In this document: positions 52,031 to 63,990 of the stretch, one piece after another
Layout: every line of letters starts with the position of its first letter
Numbering within the stretch: the first letter of the stretch is position 1
Assembly: GCA_032173965.1 (NCBI GenBank)
Contig: CM063289.1
Span: 30,236,690 to 30,300,689 of the forward strand
Direction of reading: 5' to 3'
DNA length: 64,000 nucleotides
DNA from: Sitta carolinensis
Lineage: Eukaryota > Chordata > Aves > Passeriformes > Sittidae
The notes under the pieces: model-generated
What the model was told of the DNA's origin: nothing
What the model saw: the letters and a program-made list of their open reading frames with translations, nothing else
Databases searched by the model: none
Position numbers and translations under genes: made by a program

Positions 52031-54724
52031 TAGGACGTGGGGTATTTATTTACATGTTAAAGTATATAATTCCAGAATTCTATTTCATTGCTATTTTGCT
52101 ATTCTGCACCTTTGTTTTCAATCTCTCTTTGATTTCTAAGGCCACTTCAGCCCCAGTCTGTGCAGAACAAACATTTCCCACACAGCTCCAAGTGCCAGGA
52201 TAACACAAGGTTGGGACTGAGCAGTTGGGAGTGTAAAGGTGCTGTGTCTGGAGCCAGTGGTGCCACTGAAAAATGTCTCACAAAACAACCTGGGAGGAGG
52301 GAGGTGGAAATATCAGGTGGGGGTGAGCTGAATGACATGGGGAAAAGGATTTTTTAATCAATATTACCACTGGAAAAATATTTTTTAATGCATTTCTGCT
52401 GTATCTGTCATGTCCTCAGGCTCACAAAATTTGGCTGGGAAGAGCTGAAAAGGCCTATTTGCTATTCAGTATTTTTCATGCTTCTGTGATTCTCTAGGCT
52501 TATGTATCTTGTACATGCATACATAAAAATCTCATATTTTAGTCATTTTTTCTTTTCTTGTATCCCTACCAGTGAGGACTTGCTGGACACTAAGCAGGCA
52601 TTGTTTGAACACTTCCCCTGCAGCTCCACTGGGATGCTTCAATCTCTCTTGCTAAAGAGAAAAAAAAAAACCAAACAGATTAATCATCCTTGTTTTGTGT
52701 TTTTTTATTCTGAATGCTTGATTCTGACAGTGAAAGCAATTTGTGGGCCTTAACTGTGATGCAGACACTTTCCTCCTGCTGTTTGAGTCATACCCACCTT
52801 ATTTTATCCAAGTTTTTCGAAATAACTCTCTGAAAGGTCAATCTTAGTTTAGTAATTGGGATTTGGGGGGTTTGGGAGGAACAAATCATTAACCTGGACA
52901 TGTTTTTCAAGGAAGGGAAAGTTCTCCCTCCCTTTTCTCTGGATGCCAGAGTGAAGGTGACACTGCTCACCTGGAGAGGTGAGGAATGAGCAGAACGTGC
53001 CTGAATTCCTTCTGCACAGCAGAGCTGAGCTGGGGGGGGAATAATTGACTGCAGATACAGACTGACAATAAATTAGCACACCCCCAAGAGTCTGGAAGGA
53101 ACAGAGGAGGAGCAGTGAGTCATTCCTGAGTCATAGAGCCTGCCTGGATTTATCCTGGGCTGAGGTACTGCACGCACCACTCCTTGAGCTGGTCTGCCTC
53201 GAAAGGACAACCCTGAAAATAATTGTGGAAAAATAAATGCTAGCAGTAATCATTCCTTGGCAGCAGCAGGCTTTATTCTGTTTTGTAAGAGCCTCTCTGT
53301 ATCAGGGCAGTGTTTTGATAAGAAATGGTGGAAAAAGATGCACAGCAGGTTGGGTTGGCTGCTCAGGCAGGGACTGCCCCATCGTGCCACGAGCTCTGGG
53401 GGCTGTTTGGGGGATCAGAAATCCCTGTTTGTCAGAAATCCCTGTTTTGTTCAACAGGCAGAACTTACTGTGCTTTCTCCCTCTCCTCTTTGCTGTAAAG
53501 GTTGTGCCAGCTGGGAGCAGTTTGCCTGTTCAGCAGGGGTGGATGCCTGAGGGCACAGGGATGTCCCAGCCCTGGCTGCTCAGCTCCAGCTCCCGAGGGC
53601 AGAGGGATGGATGGAGGAAACCTCTGGCCCAAACAAAGCATCCTGCAATCAAAACCAGCTGCGTTTTGCACTGGGTGGGAACCACCCCTGGGGAATATCA
53701 ATTGTACCAGGAGCTTTTCCAGTCCAGCAAAACTCCCAGGAGGGATTTGTGCTCCTCCTGAATTCCTTGTCCCAGAGGTATCTGGAAAGCCCTGCCTGGG
53801 ATTCTGGGGTGGCTCTGCTTCCACTCTCATGTTCACTCCTCAGAGTTTTTGGTCAGCTGATAAAATTCTCTGTCTGGCAAGGAGCTCTCAGCTGTGCCAG
53901 GTAAAAACTGTGTTTTCTGCTTGGTTTGCAGCTGGAGGGGCCCAAGCACAGCACATGATAATAGCCAGGAATGCAGGGAGGAGGAGGAACAATTCCTCCC
54001 CCAGCAAGGATCTATCAGATCAGGTTGCTCCATCTCTGTAACTTCACCCTGAACCTCCCACCTTGTTCCAAATTTGTAACAGGCAACGGGTTAATTAAAA
54101 CTGAACAGGCTTTCAAACTCAGGGAGGGACCAGCAAGTTAAAACCCCAGACACTCAGCTGAGGTGCAAGTGGACCAGGAGAGCTCTGATTTCTCCTTGTT
54201 TGACAGACTTCTTTGGCCTTATTAGATCTCTTTCTATGTGAAAGTTTTATGAATCTTGAGTGCATTTAATGGACTCCCTTGGCAGGGGTCTGTCTTAGTG
54301 ACAGTTCTGTTTTAAAGATGATGAATGTCCACTGTAAAAATTCATTTTCCTTCTTCCTCTTGAGTGAAAGAGGTATTGATAAGACCCAGAAGATGAAGCC
54401 TTCAGAACTAAGTATCATCAGCTTTTAAAATGTTTGTAAATAAATAAATTTCTCTATTTCTTTTGCACACACCAAGTATGGTAAAAAAAAATGAAGGATT
54501 TGGGTTGAAGATTAGTGCTGAGTTTAAGGTTTAATGAGCTAACTGTGGTGGACATTGTGCTGAACCATTCAGTGCCACCAGTGGTGAATATGCCTGGAGA
54601 AAAAAGCCAAATCCACTGGAAATGTCATTGCACAAGAAGCAGCATTTATTTTGGTGACTTTTCTATCAGGTGGAGTCTGGTTCATGAGCAATTCTTACTT
54701 CCTGCTGCATGAGTAGCAGTTCTC
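52031..54724. other. Unassigned intergenic sequence
   Basis: Unique, mostly AT-rich DNA. Frames of 174 and 179 codons near 53237-54041 overlap others on both strands and show no family features. Confidence 0.5.
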
Positions 54725-54905
54725 ATGGAATTATGGAATGGTTTGGGTTGGAATTGAACCAAAAGCCCATCCATCCTGCCAGGGCAGGGACCCTTCCCAC
54801 TGTCCCAGGCTGCTCCAAGCCCCATCCAGCCTGGCCTGGGGCACTGCCAGGGATCCAGGAGCAGCCCCAGCTGCTCTGGGCACCCTGTGCCAGGGTCTCA
54901 GTAAA
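54725..54905 (-). mobile_element. CR1 LINE 3' region, antisense
   Basis: 'catggaattatggaatggtt', 'tgggttggaattgaaccaaa', 'gccagggcagggacccttcc', 'gatccaggagcagccccagc', 'gggcaccctgtgccagggtc'. Confidence 0.93.
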
Positions 54906-55429
54906 GAAACAATCTTAAAACCCCCAGATTTCCCCATGAAAATCTCCTTAAGATTTTAAGATCAAGAAAAGAACAACTCCCAAGTGACAAGACAATGGGC
55001 TGTCAGTGAATTCTCCCAGCCCTGGCTTCTGGGATGCTGAGGCCCAACATTCCAAAATATCTCCATTCTCATTTTGCCTCTGAGAATTTGATAACTCAAA
55101 AAAATATAACCCAAAAGCTGGAAAGGGAGTTGTAGTGAGCTCGGATTGCTCCTGTGCCCAACCTGGCAGAGGGAGCAGCACCTGAGCGACCCGCTGGGGC
55201 CAATCCATGTGCTGGAATGCCGGGAGCTGCCAGCGCTGCTCTCCTCTGGCTCTGTCCCAGCCCCAGCCGCGCCCGGCGGAGGAAGGGCAGGCAGGAATCC
55301 GCAGCATTCCCGCTCCGATGAATCCCGGCGGTCCCGCTGCGCCTCAAGGAGACGGGCTGGGAGTGGGAGCGAGCGCGGATCCCTCGGAGCTCCTGGGGAG
55401 AAGGGACACAGAGAGCAAAGGAGGGTGGG
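54906..55429. other. Unassigned intergenic sequence
   Basis: Includes a CpG-containing block at about 55180-55400 ('gccgcgcccggcggaggaag', 'ccgctccgatgaatcccggc') leading into the next array. No exon is supported. Confidence 0.45.
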
Positions 55430-56140
55430 GACACGGAGCGCCTCGGCTCAGCCCTGCTGCCCTGCTCCTGTTTCTGTCCCAGGAACACAGAAATTCCAGG
55501 GGGACAGAGCCCCTCGGCTCAGCCCCGCTGCCCTGCTGCCCTGCTCCTCTCCCAGGAATAAGGAAATTCCAGGCACAGAGCCCCTGAGCTCAGCCCTGCT
55601 CCTGCTCCTCTCCCAGGAACACAGAAATTCCAAGGACAGATTCCCCTCAGCTCAGCCCTGCTCCTGTTCCTCTCCCAGGAACACAGAAATTCCAGGGGGA
55701 CAGAACCCCTCAACTCAGCCCTGTTCCTGTCCCAGGTGGAATTCCAGGAACACAGAAATTCCAGGGTCAGAACCCCTCAGCTCAGCCCTGCTCCTTCTCC
55801 TCTCCCAGGAATAAGGAAATTCCAGGGTCAGAACCCCTCAGCTCAGCCCTGCTCCTGCTCCTCTCCCAGGAACACAGAAATTCCAAGGACAGATTCCCCT
55901 CAGCTCAGCCCTGCTCCTGTTCCTCTCCCAGGAACACAGAAATTCCAGGGGGACAGAACCCCTCAACTCAGCCCTGTTCCTGTCCCAGGTGGAATTCCAG
56001 GAACACAGAAATTCCAGGGTCAGAACCCCTCAGCTCAGCCCTGCTCCTTCTCCTCTCCCAGGAATAAGGAAATTCCAGGGTCAGAACCCCTCAGCTCAGC
56101 CCTGCTCCTGCTCCTCTCCCAGGAACACAGAAATTCCAGG
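55430..56140. repeat. About 62-bp minisatellite with an exact 253-bp higher-order repeat
   Basis: Units read 'cccctcagctcagccctgct', 'cctgctcctctcccaggaac' and 'acagaaattccagggggaca'. A composite block of several units starting 'ccctgttcctgtcccaggtg' occurs at 55719 and again 253 bp later at 55972. The two copies are almost identical, implying a very recent duplication. The open frames are by-products. Confidence 0.93.
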
Positions 56141-56384
56141 TTCCATGGCTGCCTCAACCAAACCCTCCTCCTTGGGTCCCTCCTTTCCAGGACAATAATT
56201 AAACACCAAATTTTAGAGTTCTTTTAAAAATGACAGCAGATGTAGGAGTGGTGGGAAAGCTCTGGAGCTGTTCAACTTCCCAGAACCTCATTCCAGTCTT
56301 GGAAAGGCACTCAGGAATCTGAGCAAGCAGGCAGCTGGTACTGTGTGGATATTCAGGGGAATTCTAACTCTAATTTTTCAAGGC

Positions 56385-56485
56385 CAGGTTGGACTGGGCT
56401 TGGAGCAGCCTGGCCTATGGAACTGGATGAGATTTAAGGTCCCTTCCAACCCAAACCATCCCAGGGTTCATTCCATGATTCCATC
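56385..56485 (+). mobile_element. CR1 LINE 3' end
   Basis: 'ttggactgggcttggagcag', 'gatgagatttaaggtccctt', 'ccaacccaaaccatcccagg', 'cattccatgattccat'. Confidence 0.88.
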
Positions 56486-56802
56486 ATTTTGAAACTTAGT
56501 GTGGTGACTCAGAATATTTGCATAAAATTCCATAAGTGCAATAAATAGAAAGCAAACAGCAACTGGCATCTGGATTGTTTGGCCAATTATAAATATGAAG
56601 CACAATTCTGAATTTTGCACTGGAAAAATTCACATTATGATCATCCTGTAGCAAATAAATGAAAATTAGTAATTTTAAACATGGTTATAATTGAAATTTA
56701 TGTACAGGCACTGTAATCCATCTGCAATATTTCCTTTTTTAAAATGTTAGTATTTATAGATTCAGATTAAATAGTATTTTTCACTGTTTCTTTTACCTTT
56801 AT

Positions 56803-57069
56803 ATGTTTCTCCTGAGTTCTGAAGAATCAAGAAGCTGCTGCAGTTCTTCAAGAAGAATTCCTGATGCAAGAGCCATCCTTGAAGTTCATAATTATAACTC
56901 TAGCATTAATGAAGCTGTTAATTACACCACTGCTCTTCTGCTGAGATCAGAAGATAATGGTCAGAAACCTAAAAATGAAAATTTTGGTTATATTTTCAAA
57001 GTTAAAAATGTTACAACTGAAAAAACTCTTGGAGGTTTTTATGGAAAAGTTCCTTCTGCTAACTGCTAA
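56803..57069 (+). CDS. Unidentified coding-like fragment
   Basis: An 88-codon open frame with more protein-like composition than the repeat-derived frames: RRIPDARAILEVHNYNSS, then NEAVNYTTALLLRSEDNG and NFGYIFKVKNVTTEKTLGG. A good pyrimidine tract ending 'tttctcctgag' precedes it, which could be a 3' splice site. A second short coding-like stretch lies at about 57573-57704 on the same strand (VVAIKAEGWKKDPVKQLIG, then DGKFEGLFYAPTRL, stop). I do not recognise a family. It may be exon remnants of a decayed gene or chance. Confidence 0.2.
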   Translation: MFLLSSEESRSCCSSSRRIPDARAILEVHNYNSSINEAVNYTTALLLRSEDNGQKPKNENFGYIFKVKNVTTEKTLGGFYGKVPSANC

Positions 57070-58975
57070 TCCCACCATGGTTTCTGGGATTTCTGTAGCA
57101 TCATCTCTGAATATTCCAGAGTTCCCTGGGTGATCAATATTGGATTTTCTGGGGGCAAAGAGAGCTGCCATCCAAAGGGTCAATCCCACAGGGAGCTCTC
57201 AGTGACCCCTGCCTCCAGAACTGTTTATCCCTTTTTCCCATCCTCTGGATATTTTTATTCATAGAAATTCCTCCTCCAGCATCTCCACCAGGACAAGGTA
57301 ATCAAGTGATGGGCCAGGTCTGGAAGCAGGGAATTTCCACATCCAGCTCCTGCCCTCACAGTCCTGATTTTCCTGGATTAAAGTCACTTGCCAGGGCATT
57401 GATATTTCCTTCCATTTCTTTAGCAGTTATCCAGGACAGCTCCTTAAAAGCACCTGTGTGTTTCCAGGTTGAAAGCCTGTGTTCAGTTTTTGTTACTTCA
57501 TTTCCAACACTATCAGCTAAAATGTCCCCATCAGAATGGAGAACCCACTCTTGGGGGGGTTTTTGTCACCTGAAATGATAAAGTTGTGGCCATCAAGGCT
57601 GAAGGCTGGAAAAAGGATCCAGTCAAACAATTAATTGGAAATAATGATGGGAAATTCGAAGGCCTCTTTTATGCCCCAACAAGGCTGAGAGCTGCAAGAG
57701 GGTGAGCCCAGCACAAAAAGATTTTGAATTAAAGGATTTCTCCTTGCCTTAGGGGTTCCAAGGAGGATTTTTCCTTGAGAATCCCAGCCCTGCTGAGAGA
57801 ATGTTCCTCACACACAGCTCAATTAAACCAAAGCTCCCAAGGGGGGGATGATCCAAGCACCCTGGAGAGGAGAGGTGACCCACAGCAGGCTGGAGGATCC
57901 AAACCCTCCCACCAAGCCTTTCCAATGTACCTTAACACTTCACAGGCTGCTCTGACTCTGAGTTTAATTTCCCCTCTTTTTCTGACATCATTAATTGTTC
58001 TCTGGTTCATACCACAGACATAATTTTTAGTGCACCAAGCTTAGCTAAATATGTTACCAGTAACTTAAATTATTATTAATATATCAAGGGATTAACCAAA
58101 GGTGAAACAATTCCAGTCTGAAGAGACAACAGAAGTTTCATGAAAATCTAACAACTATTAATTTTTTTCATTATTCCATTTGAGCTGTAAATACTCACAT
58201 AGGGGCTACTAGCAGGAGTAAAACAATTTACTTAATGTGTAAATCCATGGATTCTTAGAGACTGGGGGGTTGTAGCCCTGATGTTTGCCAGAGGTTGAGA
58301 TGCTGAAGTGATTTTTTTTGAACCCCACATTCTGTCACTGCAAAATGTGAATTCACATGGTACCAATTACTGGATCTTGGACAAAACAAGTAGCAGTGAG
58401 AAGAAACCCCTGTGGTTTTTATGAGAATAGTAAGTAGAAGTCAAGAAAACATTTAGTGCCAAGTGGATCAGGAAAGCAGGAACTGGAGGAGGATTTTCTG
58501 GTGTCACTGCAACATCTGGCATGTGATTTTCTATGGATTATTCATTAATATTCTGGTTAAACTCATATTTTTACAAATCATGGCAAATTTCATGGAGTTC
58601 AGAGCTCAGAAATGAGGGGTTTGCCTTCAAGAATGTGCCCCATGGTGTCAAAACTATGCAGCTTTGCTGAGGACTTTGCTGCCACAGAGTGGGGCTGCTG
58701 GCTACTGAGGTGCCCCAGCACCCACAAGGAGGGTAAGACTTCTCCAGCAGACTTATTTATCCACCAGGATCCTGGAAAAAATGCAGAAGAGAGGACAGAA
58801 ACCTCCTTGCAGGGCCTTTTCCCCTCATTTTGGTACTGTATCACCCTGGCGTCTCTCTGTGGTGAGCAAATCACAGTAAATGGTATTTTTATCCTTTTAT
58901 ATATTACATGCTTGCAAAAATTGCTGACAGGAACTGCCAACAGGCTGCTCTAATCACTATAATGCTGCTTCACTG

Positions 58976-58978
<3 letters not shown>
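57070..58978. other. Unassigned intergenic sequence
   Basis: Unique DNA. Opposed frames of 113 codons on both strands at 58599-58953 have no recognisable domain. Confidence 0.5.
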
Positions 58979-59012
<34 letters not shown>

Positions 59013-59022
59013 CAAAAAAAAA
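58979..59022. repeat. Long poly(A) tract
   Basis: A run of about 33 A, then 'gc' and about 10 more A. It may be a microsatellite or a retroposed tail; no upstream element is recognised. Confidence 0.9.
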
Positions 59023-61514
59023 AGCCTTTTTTGCTTTAACCCAGACCATCTGCTTTGGGGGCTTTTAATGATGTAACTACGCTGGCATTTCCAGAATGAA
59101 AACTTCTCTGCTGTGACCTCAGAGTGGGGGATCAGTCCTGAGGGGGTGGGTAGGAGGAAGGGGGGATGTTAAACAGGTCTGAAGGAGACAAGGGATGCGT
59201 GAGGAAGGTGTGGAGCTGCAGATTTGGAACAGCTCTAACCTCAATTCTTCTTTCAAGTGCCGTTTTCCTGAAAACAAACACGTCACATTCCCCCCCCCGA
59301 AGGTGCTATGAGTAACAGCAGCTCCTACAGCATCGATAGGATATTTACTCAGTGATTCACCCCCTTCCTGCAGTGTTTATCTGCCTGCCCTGACCACATC
59401 CAGTCACCAATTACTAGCTGGGAATGGCCTTACAAACCCATGGGCAAGGCACTCCAAACAGTCGGGCACAGGCTGAGGCTTTGGTGGCAGCGCTCGGTGC
59501 CAGGGCTTTGCACGGGGGGGAATAAATCCATCAGCATTTTCCTGGAGTTTGCAACTGAATCTGCATCTCCTCTCAGCCACAAAGAGCTTTTGGATTCCCT
59601 CAGAACACTCTTGGATAGGCCTTGGAAAGGGGAAGCAGCAGATCTCCACACAGTCGTTGTGTTTCAAACTGTACAGGAGCAGCTGCTCAGGGGTTTCACA
59701 CACAATGAAATTCTTCTGATTTGGGTATCAGCACCAGTTACCTGCATTCTCAGAATAAAATCCTGTTCTTTTCAGTTCTTACCAGTGCAATTTAGGACAG
59801 ACTGGCCCTGCCACAGGGAATTGTACACACTATTAATTATGTACACACTGTTAGTTGTGCACACGTTATTAATTGTGCCTTAATCAGAGGATAATTCTAT
59901 TCCTCTAAGATAATTCTTCTCTTTGTGCCCCGTGCATTTTTTTTTTTTTTGCAGGAGTAAGGCGAACCAGAAACTCACATTTCTCAGTGATGGAAGCAAG
60001 AGGACACATTGCCTGTCTTCTCCAAATCAGCTGTGATCCCACAGCTGGAGTTATGGTGGGATTTTTCTTGGGTTTGTGAACTCTTTGTGGCAGCAGGCTG
60101 AGAAGCAGGGAAGGCTAAACTAGAGTTAAAAATACCGTGATGTTGTTAAATGATGTGAAAAGTAATTGTGGCTGAGGGTTTGCTGCTAATATGGGATTTT
60201 TTAGAGGTGTTGTAATACAGCTGCTGTCTCATACAGCTGAGATGAACAAATGTGCACAAAACTTCCATGACTCAATCAGCCTCAGCTTTTGGCACAGCTT
60301 GGGAAGACATCCCTGGGTCTCTGTCTGGGGATTCAGAAAACCTCAAATCACCCAAAAGAAGAAGCTGAGTAGTATGGGAGCATCTGATACACCCTCAGTG
60401 GAAATGCCATTTACTTACTGAGGATCAGGCTCCCAGCTTCTCCTGGATCTTCCAACTGCTTCATTTAACTCCCTGTGTTCTCTTGGATCTTCCAGCAATT
60501 AAAACAAGTAAACTTCTTAGCATTTCATATCAAATCCAGATTCTCCCTCAGTACACCTGCCCAGGCTCAGCTCTTCCTCTGGGCTAGATGCAAACACATT
60601 CAGTAAGAATTACTTTCTTATCAAATTTGTTTTGAATCAAATCTATTTTAGAGTGATCTAAGTCCTGAAAAACGCTGCAGCACTGCCCAAGTCTCTTAGC
60701 ACTTCTAAGTAAACAACCAAAACCTGCTTTAATTTAGCCCAATTTCCAGGCCACCGTGGTCAGAACCCAACTGAAAGCTCTTTGGGTATTAAAAAACAGA
60801 ATCTAAATATGAAACAGAAGCTCCACAAGGAGGAGGGCTCTGTGGGAACCCTCCTGCCTTTGGTCTGACAATTCAAAAAGTGTGTTCTGGTTTCCCCCAG
60901 CATCCGGTGCACTCCAGCAAAGTTTCTAAGTTTAAGCTTCACTCAAAGCTTCAGTGTTCCTTAAATGGCACAGCTCAGCTTGGCTGGCAGAGCTGCAGCT
61001 CATGGTAAAGGAAGCCACCACCACATGAACGTTTTCCCTAAATGCTGCTCTAGATATTCTCGATGCTCAGCGCAGGAGTGGCTAAAATAAGCTCCTGAAA
61101 TAACAACTTCAAACCCTTCCCAAGGCTGCAGCCTCGCAGAGGGGCTGGCTTTTCCTGCCTCAGGGTGCCTCCAACAAAGGATGCTCCATGCCATGACAGG
61201 AGAGGAAGGCTGAGCCCTGCTGGAGCATAAATCAATTAGGATGCCTTGGCTCTTAATTAGAGGATTTGTTATTTATCCCAGTACAAGCTGGTGACTGACG
61301 CCTTCACTCTGGGATAAACAGGCACTCAGAAATGTGGGGGCTGAAATGTGAAGAGTGTTCCTTTCTCCTTCAGTCTGAGCAAACAGCATTTAACTTTCAT
61401 GAGAATGAAATAAAATTACATTTTTCAGCCTGAGTGAAAACCTCTTCTGTTACATACAGCAAGTTCTGCCTGTGACCACTGATTCTATCTGCTGGAAAAC
61501 CTGTAAAATAATAA
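59023..61514. other. Unassigned intergenic sequence
   Basis: Unique DNA with short homopolymers (59291-59299, 59937-59951) and small 'ttgtacacactattaattat' style repeats at 59820-59878. A TAAT-rich block ('aaatcaattaggatgccttg', 'gctcttaattagaggatttg', about 61229-61270) could be conserved non-coding sequence. Confidence 0.45.
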
Positions 61515-61615
61515 AGAATGAGAGAATCATTTAGGCTGGAAAAGGTCATCAAGCTCTGAGGCTTTGAGGTCATCAAGCCCAACTGTTAAACCAGCACAGC
61601 CAAAGCCACCACAAT
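61515..61615 (-). mobile_element. CR1 LINE short 3' end, antisense
   Basis: 'aatgagagaatcatttaggc', 'tggaaaaggtcatcaagctc', 'caagcccaactgttaaacca'. A 13-16 bp segment with 'ggtcatcaagc' is duplicated inside. Confidence 0.8.
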
Positions 61616-62589
61616 ATATGCCAAGAAATTAACAGCAAATGGTATTTATAGAAACTCTGCACATTAAAATCACATCTAATGAAATTGCTATGCAACACCA
61701 GTGATTTAGAGATAATGTCTCCTATGGAAGCCTACCAATCATGGAAAATGAAATAAGCATAAAAGTTCTAATTGGACAAGAGTCACTGATACATTCACAG
61801 AATGGAGAACTCAAAAATCTTATGAATCCAGGGAAATGATATGTGGGTCAGCTTGAAAAGGAGCCCAGAAACACCAGGGAGCCCAAATCACACTTCAAAC
61901 ACATCCCCAGGTGTTTGCATCTGCAATTCCTCCTCCAGGAAGCTGAGCACCACCACCAACTCTCTGAAATTCAGACTTCTTCAAATGTATTCTGCTTTGC
62001 ATGGATTTCTGTCACCACTCCTTCCTTCCTCATTATCACCTGCACCACAGAGAGCACAAGAATTCACATGATATCCCACAGGATATCAAAAGATCTCACA
62101 GAGATATTTTGCAGTTTTGCAGTGGCACCACCTCCCACAGCTCCACCTGAAGTGAGTTTTTTGCTACAAGGGAGCACAGCACTGAAAAGTGTCCTGTTTG
62201 CTATAACTGTAAAAGGGCAAAAATTATATTTTTTAACTATTATATCTCAGGAAATTTTCATTATCAAGATTTTTTAATAACATATATAACTTATTTACCT
62301 ATGCGTTCCAGCCCTTATCTGGGTACTTTCACTCACGAACATATTAGTCATCCCTTAATTACTGCTACCCAGCCTTATTAATATGTATAATACAGATAAA
62401 GAGCTCCCTGGCAGGGATGCATTTTAATGAAGGCACTGAAAGGAAACACACACTAATTTCTAGAAGGTTGTGCCATGGTTGACAATAGCAAACCGAAGCA
62501 GCCCAGGGATGGGATCAGGCGTGGAAGGAGAAAAAAATCAAATTCCTTTCAATATGCTGATGATAAACTTAATTTGAGTGAGGACACCT
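61616..62589. other. Unassigned AT-rich intergenic sequence
   Basis: AT-rich unique DNA. The stretch 62270-62440 contains 'cccttatctgggtactttca' and several TAAT cores and may be conserved non-coding sequence; not shown. Confidence 0.45.
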
Positions 62590-63225
62590 GGGGCACAGGA
62601 TGCACAAGGAAGGGACACCCGGGGCATGGGACAGCTGGGACAAAGGATATAGATGGCATAGGACACTCAGGGCACAGGACACACAGGGCACAGGACACAC
62701 AGGACACAAGACACACAGGGCATGGGACACTGGGGACAGAGGACACACAGGGCACAGGACACACAGGACACCAGGGACAGAGGACACACAGGGCACACAG
62801 GGCATGGGACACCAGGGACAGAGGACACACAGGGCACAGGACACACAGGGCATGGGACACCAGGGACAGAGGACACACAGGGCACAGGACACACAGGGCA
62901 CACAGGACATGGGACACCAGGGACAGAGGACACACAGGGCACAGGACACTCAGGGCACAGGACACCAGGGATAGAGGACACACAGGGCACAGGACACACA
63001 GGACACCGGGACAGAGGACACATAGGACACACACAGGGCATGGGACACCAGGGACAGAGGACACACAGGGCACAGGACAGAGGACACACAGGGCACAGGA
63101 CGCAGAACACCAGGAGCACAGGACACCGAGGGCAAAGGACACCGGGGATAGAGGACACACACGGCACAGGACACAGGACACCGGGAACAGAGGACACACA
63201 CGGCACAGGACACCGAGGGCACAGG
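62590..63225. repeat. GACACA/GGGCACA-type minisatellite
   Basis: Short units of about 9-10 bp ('acagggcacaggacacac') organised into larger blocks with 'atgggacaccagggacagag'. Frames of up to 293 codons are open in both directions through it (His/Thr/Gly/Arg-rich or Cys/Leu/Val-rich), which is purely repeat composition. Confidence 0.94.
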
Positions 63226-63480
63226 ACAGCGGGGCGGGCCGCCCTGCGGAGCCGCCCCGGGAGGCGGGCACGGACCGGACGGGGTAAGGAAGGGGCGGTG
63301 GCGGCCTGGTCCGGCCGGGCCGCGGCGGGCAGGCTGCGGGCAGTGGGGCCAGCGGGGGCCGGGCAGCGCCGGCGGAGAGGCCGCGGCCCCGCGCTCCCTC
63401 CGCGGCCCGGGCGGCCCCGGCAGCCCCGGCGAGCTCCGCAGGCCCGGCTGGGCCCGCCCGGCCCGGCCCGGCCCGGGGCT
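63226..63480. promoter_or_regulatory. CpG-island-like block, possible promoter of an unseen gene
   Basis: Extremely GC- and CpG-rich non-tandem sequence ('gcggagccgccccgggaggc', 'gtccggccgggccgcggcgg', 'gcgccggcggagaggccgcg'). A donor-like GACGGG followed by GTAAGG at about 63286 would fit a plus-strand first exon leaving the window. There is no protein evidence. Confidence 0.4.
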
Positions 63481-63990
63481 GTCCCCTCGCGGCCGCCGTG
63501 GTACGGCAGGGACCGGGGCTGGCCCCTCACGGCCCCCGCGGGAACCGGGGCTGTCCCCTCACGGCCCCCGCGGGAACCGGGGCTGTCCCCTCATGGCTTA
63601 TGAGGGAACCGGGGCTGGCCCCTCACGGCCTATATGGGACCGGGGCTGGCCCCTCACGGCCTATATGGGACCGGGGCTCCCCTCATGTCCCCCGGGGAAC
63701 CCGGGCTTGTCCCCTCACGGCCCCCGCGGGAGTCGGGGCTGTCCCCTCACAGCCCTGAGGGAACCGGGGCTGTCCCCTCACGGCCCCCGAGGGAACCGGG
63801 GCTGTCCCCTCACAGCCCCTGAGGGAACCAGGGCTGTCCCCTCATGTCCCCCGCGGGAACCGGGGCTGTCCCCTCACGGCCCCCGAGGGAACCGGGGCTA
63901 GCCCCTCATGTCCCCGCGGGAATCAGGGTTGTCCCCTCATGTCCCCCGCGGGAACCGGGGCTGGCCCCTCACGACCGACTGGGGTCAAAG
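63481..63990. repeat. GC-rich minisatellite at the right edge
   Basis: About 15 units of about 28-34 bp: 'aaccggggctgtcccctcac' followed by 'ggcccccgcggg' or related variants. Plus-strand frames are open through it as in the other arrays. Confidence 0.93.

Noticed and set aside
62475..63603. His/Thr/Gly-rich and Cys/Leu/Val-rich frames of up to 293 codons
   Set aside because: Direct translation of the GACACA/GGGCACA array in opposite directions; no start context or domain.
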